NCBI GenBank assembly: GCA_025934545.1
Contig: JAICXV010000188.1
Location: 1-5,713, forward strand
Length of the DNA: 5,713 bases
DNA from: Verrucomicrobiia bacterium
Lineage (GTDB): Bacteria; Verrucomicrobiota; Verrucomicrobiia; Limisphaerales; Palsa-1400
Direction of reading: 5' to 3'
The notes below the pieces were generated by a model. The model ran no database searches. It was not told where the DNA came from and saw only the letters and a list, made by a program, of their open reading frames with translations. Shown here piece after piece: positions 4,346 through 5,713 of this stretch (its first letter is position 1; the number at the start of each line of letters is the position of its first letter). Position numbers and translations under genes: made by a program.

Positions 4346-5608
4346 TCAAAGCGGCTTCGCGTAAATCCGCTCAATCTTCCCCAACGGATCCACAATCGCG
4401 ATGCCGTCTTTATCGAAACGCGCCGTCACCGGTGCGCCCCTGCCCTCCTGCATGTATTTGAAATTCAAATCGCGCACGATGCCGGCGGCGTGAACGATGG
4501 CGACAACGATGCGCCCATCTTCGGCGGTCGGATAAATGTCGGCCAACTGCTCACGTTTTTCGCGCGAAAATTTCCGGCGACACACCGCCGCCATCCCAAC
4601 CGTCAAACTATCGACGCCGTAGCCGATGTAAGCCTTGGAACCGTCCGGTCGCGCGATGTCGCGAGTGAAATGATTGTTCGACGTGCGACTGCCGCCGCCT
4701 TTGTTCCACCAACGAAACCCGCGATATTGTTGGTCGCTCTCGACCTTGCCATCGGCCCCGACAATTTCGTGACCTTGATTGACCGGCCCTTCGAAATCCG
4801 GCGGCGTAATCCAGTTGTTGTGGAAATTGATGCTCATGCCGTTGTCGAAATCGACCCGCACCTGCACGGCGTCATAGGCGTTGATGTTATTGCGAATCAA
4901 TCGGCGCTTTTGGCCGACGGCCGTGAGCGAAAGTGGTTTGCTCTTATAATAATGCCAGATCAAATCGACCCAGTGCGGGCCGACGTAACTGAACGGATCG
5001 CTTTGCTCCGCCCATTTGAAAGTGCTCGTCGAAACCTCGAGCGGTTCCTCGAGATACGCCGTTCCATAGAGCGGCGCGCCGATGCGATTTTTGATGTCGT
5101 CGCGAATGCGCAGATGGTCCGGGTCGTAACGTTTGTGCATGTCGACCGACACGATCAGGTTTTTCTTTTTCGCGAGCTCCACGATCTGGTCGGCTTCGTG
5201 GATGTTCAGGCACATCGGTTTTTCGGTGATGACGTGCGTGCCGTTTTTCAGCGCAGCAAGGATGACTTCAGTGTGAAGATTATCCGGCGTGGCCACCGCC
5301 ATGACATCGAGGTCTTTGACATCTTTCAAAATGTCGAGCCACGGCGTTTTGCCGAAATACGTTTTGGGCGCTTTGCCGGTTAATTCCTTGTAACTCTTTT
5401 GCGCCCGTTGCGCGGAGGTTTCGGATTTGGTCGCGATGGCCACCAGTTCAAATTCAATCGGTGCAAGGTCGCGCGTCCATTTGTCGAGCCCGACCCGCGC
5501 CAGTTGTGCGCCGATGCCAAAACGTTGCAGGTCGGCGTAAGCGCGCATGTGGACGTCGCCGCCAAACATGCCGGCACCGACCAGCGCGATTTTTACTCGT
5601 CCTTCCAT
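4346..5608 (-). CDS. Gfo/Idh/MocA family NAD(P)-dependent oxidoreductase
   Basis: This 420-residue protein has an N-terminal Rossmann fold: VKIALVGAGMFGG at 5-17, the dinucleotide-binding glycine loop. DVMAVATPDNLHTEVILAAL (101-120) and the hallmark ITEKPMCLN (127-135) follow, with K130 as the expected catalytic lysine. DMHKRYDP (156-163) starts the C-terminal alpha/beta domain, and GPHWVDLIWHYY (210-221) supplies the D-x3-H pair (D215, H219) seen in inositol dehydrogenase-type members. Relatives oxidise or reduce sugars, inositols and their derivatives. The substrate cannot be told from sequence alone, and no sugar transporter or kinase is nearby. There is no Tat or Sec signal, so it is cytosolic, unlike the exported Tat-dependent members common in Planctomycetes and Verrucomicrobia. 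It is the first gene of a possible four-gene minus-strand run. Only a weak GGA precedes the ATG. A 429-codon antisense frame (4094-5383) is a shadow. Confidence 0.92.
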   Translation of the reverse strand: MEGRVKIALVGAGMFGGDVHMRAYADLQRFGIGAQLARVGLDKWTRDLAPIEFELVAIATKSETSAQRAQKSYKELTGKAPKTYFGKTPWLDILKDVKDLDVMAVATPDNLHTEVILAALKNGTHVITEKPMCLNIHEADQIVELAKKKNLIVSVDMHKRYDPDHLRIRDDIKNRIGAPLYGTAYLEEPLEVSTSTFKWAEQSDPFSYVGPHWVDLIWHYYKSKPLSLTAVGQKRRLIRNNINAYDAVQVRVDFDNGMSINFHNNWITPPDFEGPVNQGHEIVGADGKVESDQQYRGFRWWNKGGGSRTSNNHFTRDIARPDGSKAYIGYGVDSLTVGMAAVCRRKFSREKREQLADIYPTAEDGRIVVAIVHAAGIVRDLNFKYMQEGRGAPVTARFDKDGIAIVDPLGKIERIYAKPL

Positions 5609-5662
5609 TTGTCCGAATTAAGCAGTAAGTAATGCCAATTAAGAAGTGCAAAATTCGTCGCG

Positions 5663-5710
5663 GCCGAGGTGAGGAGGCGGACTTTCGTCAATCCGCCTCC
5701 TCACGTCGGC
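5663..5710. repeat. Large near-perfect palindrome upstream of the oxidoreductase
   Basis: GTGAGGAGGCGGA (5669-5681) pairs perfectly with TCCGCCTCCTCAC (5692-5704; its first base pairs with 5681, and so on to 5669/5704). The loop is 10 nt. After one G-G mismatch (5668/5705) the stem extends by GCCGA (5663-5667) with TCGGC (5706-5710), giving 18 base pairs in all. It lies 54 bp upstream of the oxidoreductase start. Neither strand has a U-tract after it. It may be a dispersed repeat, a terminator for a gene beyond the window edge, or a 5'-UTR structure. Confidence 0.7.
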
Positions 5711-5713
5711 GGC

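Noticed and set aside
4094..5383. A 429-codon plus-strand frame antisense to the oxidoreductase
   Set aside because: It is rich in Arg/Asp/His/Val with no recognisable domain, and it is a codon-bias shadow of the gene on the other strand, which has all Gfo/Idh/MocA motifs.

Overview
The window looks like a chromosomal stretch from a moderately GC-rich, free-living Gram-negative bacterium. My best guess is Verrucomicrobiota (Pedosphaera/Limisphaerales type). That rests on the gene families present: a small PFxPF-type protein, a membrane-anchored SMI1/KNR4 protein, a periplasmic TPR protein and a Gfo/Idh/MocA oxidoreductase. It also rests on palindromic intergenic repeats containing CCGTGGG/CCCACGG. 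No rRNA or other taxonomic marker is present, so this is inference.

Layout, left to right. (1) 1-626, plus strand: the last 52 codons of an unidentified gene, overlapping by ATGA the start of folK, the dihydropteridine pyrophosphokinase of folate synthesis. (2) 619-2256, minus strand: a secreted 545-residue TPR protein that converges on folK and overlaps its 3' end by 8 bp. (3) 2257-2752: a 496 bp gap with no credible gene but full of DNA palindromes. (4) 2753-5608, minus strand: four co-oriented genes separated by 44-51 bp. In transcription order they are a Gfo/Idh/MocA oxidoreductase, a 75-residue PFxPF protein, a 160-residue lipoprotein and a membrane-anchored SUKH protein. They could be one transcription unit, but no shared pathway is obvious. 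(5) 5609-5713: a short upstream gap with a near-perfect 48-base palindrome.

The most interesting object is at 2391-2609. Six hairpins are arranged in mirror order around one centre near 2502-2503, with the three left-hand hairpins matching the three right-hand ones in inverted orientation. The middle pair carries GTAG directly at the outer foot of a CCGTGGG...CCCACGG stem. This is the layout of a REPIN/BIME mobilised by a REP-associated tyrosine transposase (RAYT), which would have to be encoded elsewhere. A second small dispersed repeat, a 9-7-9 hairpin with right arm TCGCATAAT, occurs beside this element and again between the lipoprotein and SUKH genes, where it overlaps the lipoprotein stop codon.
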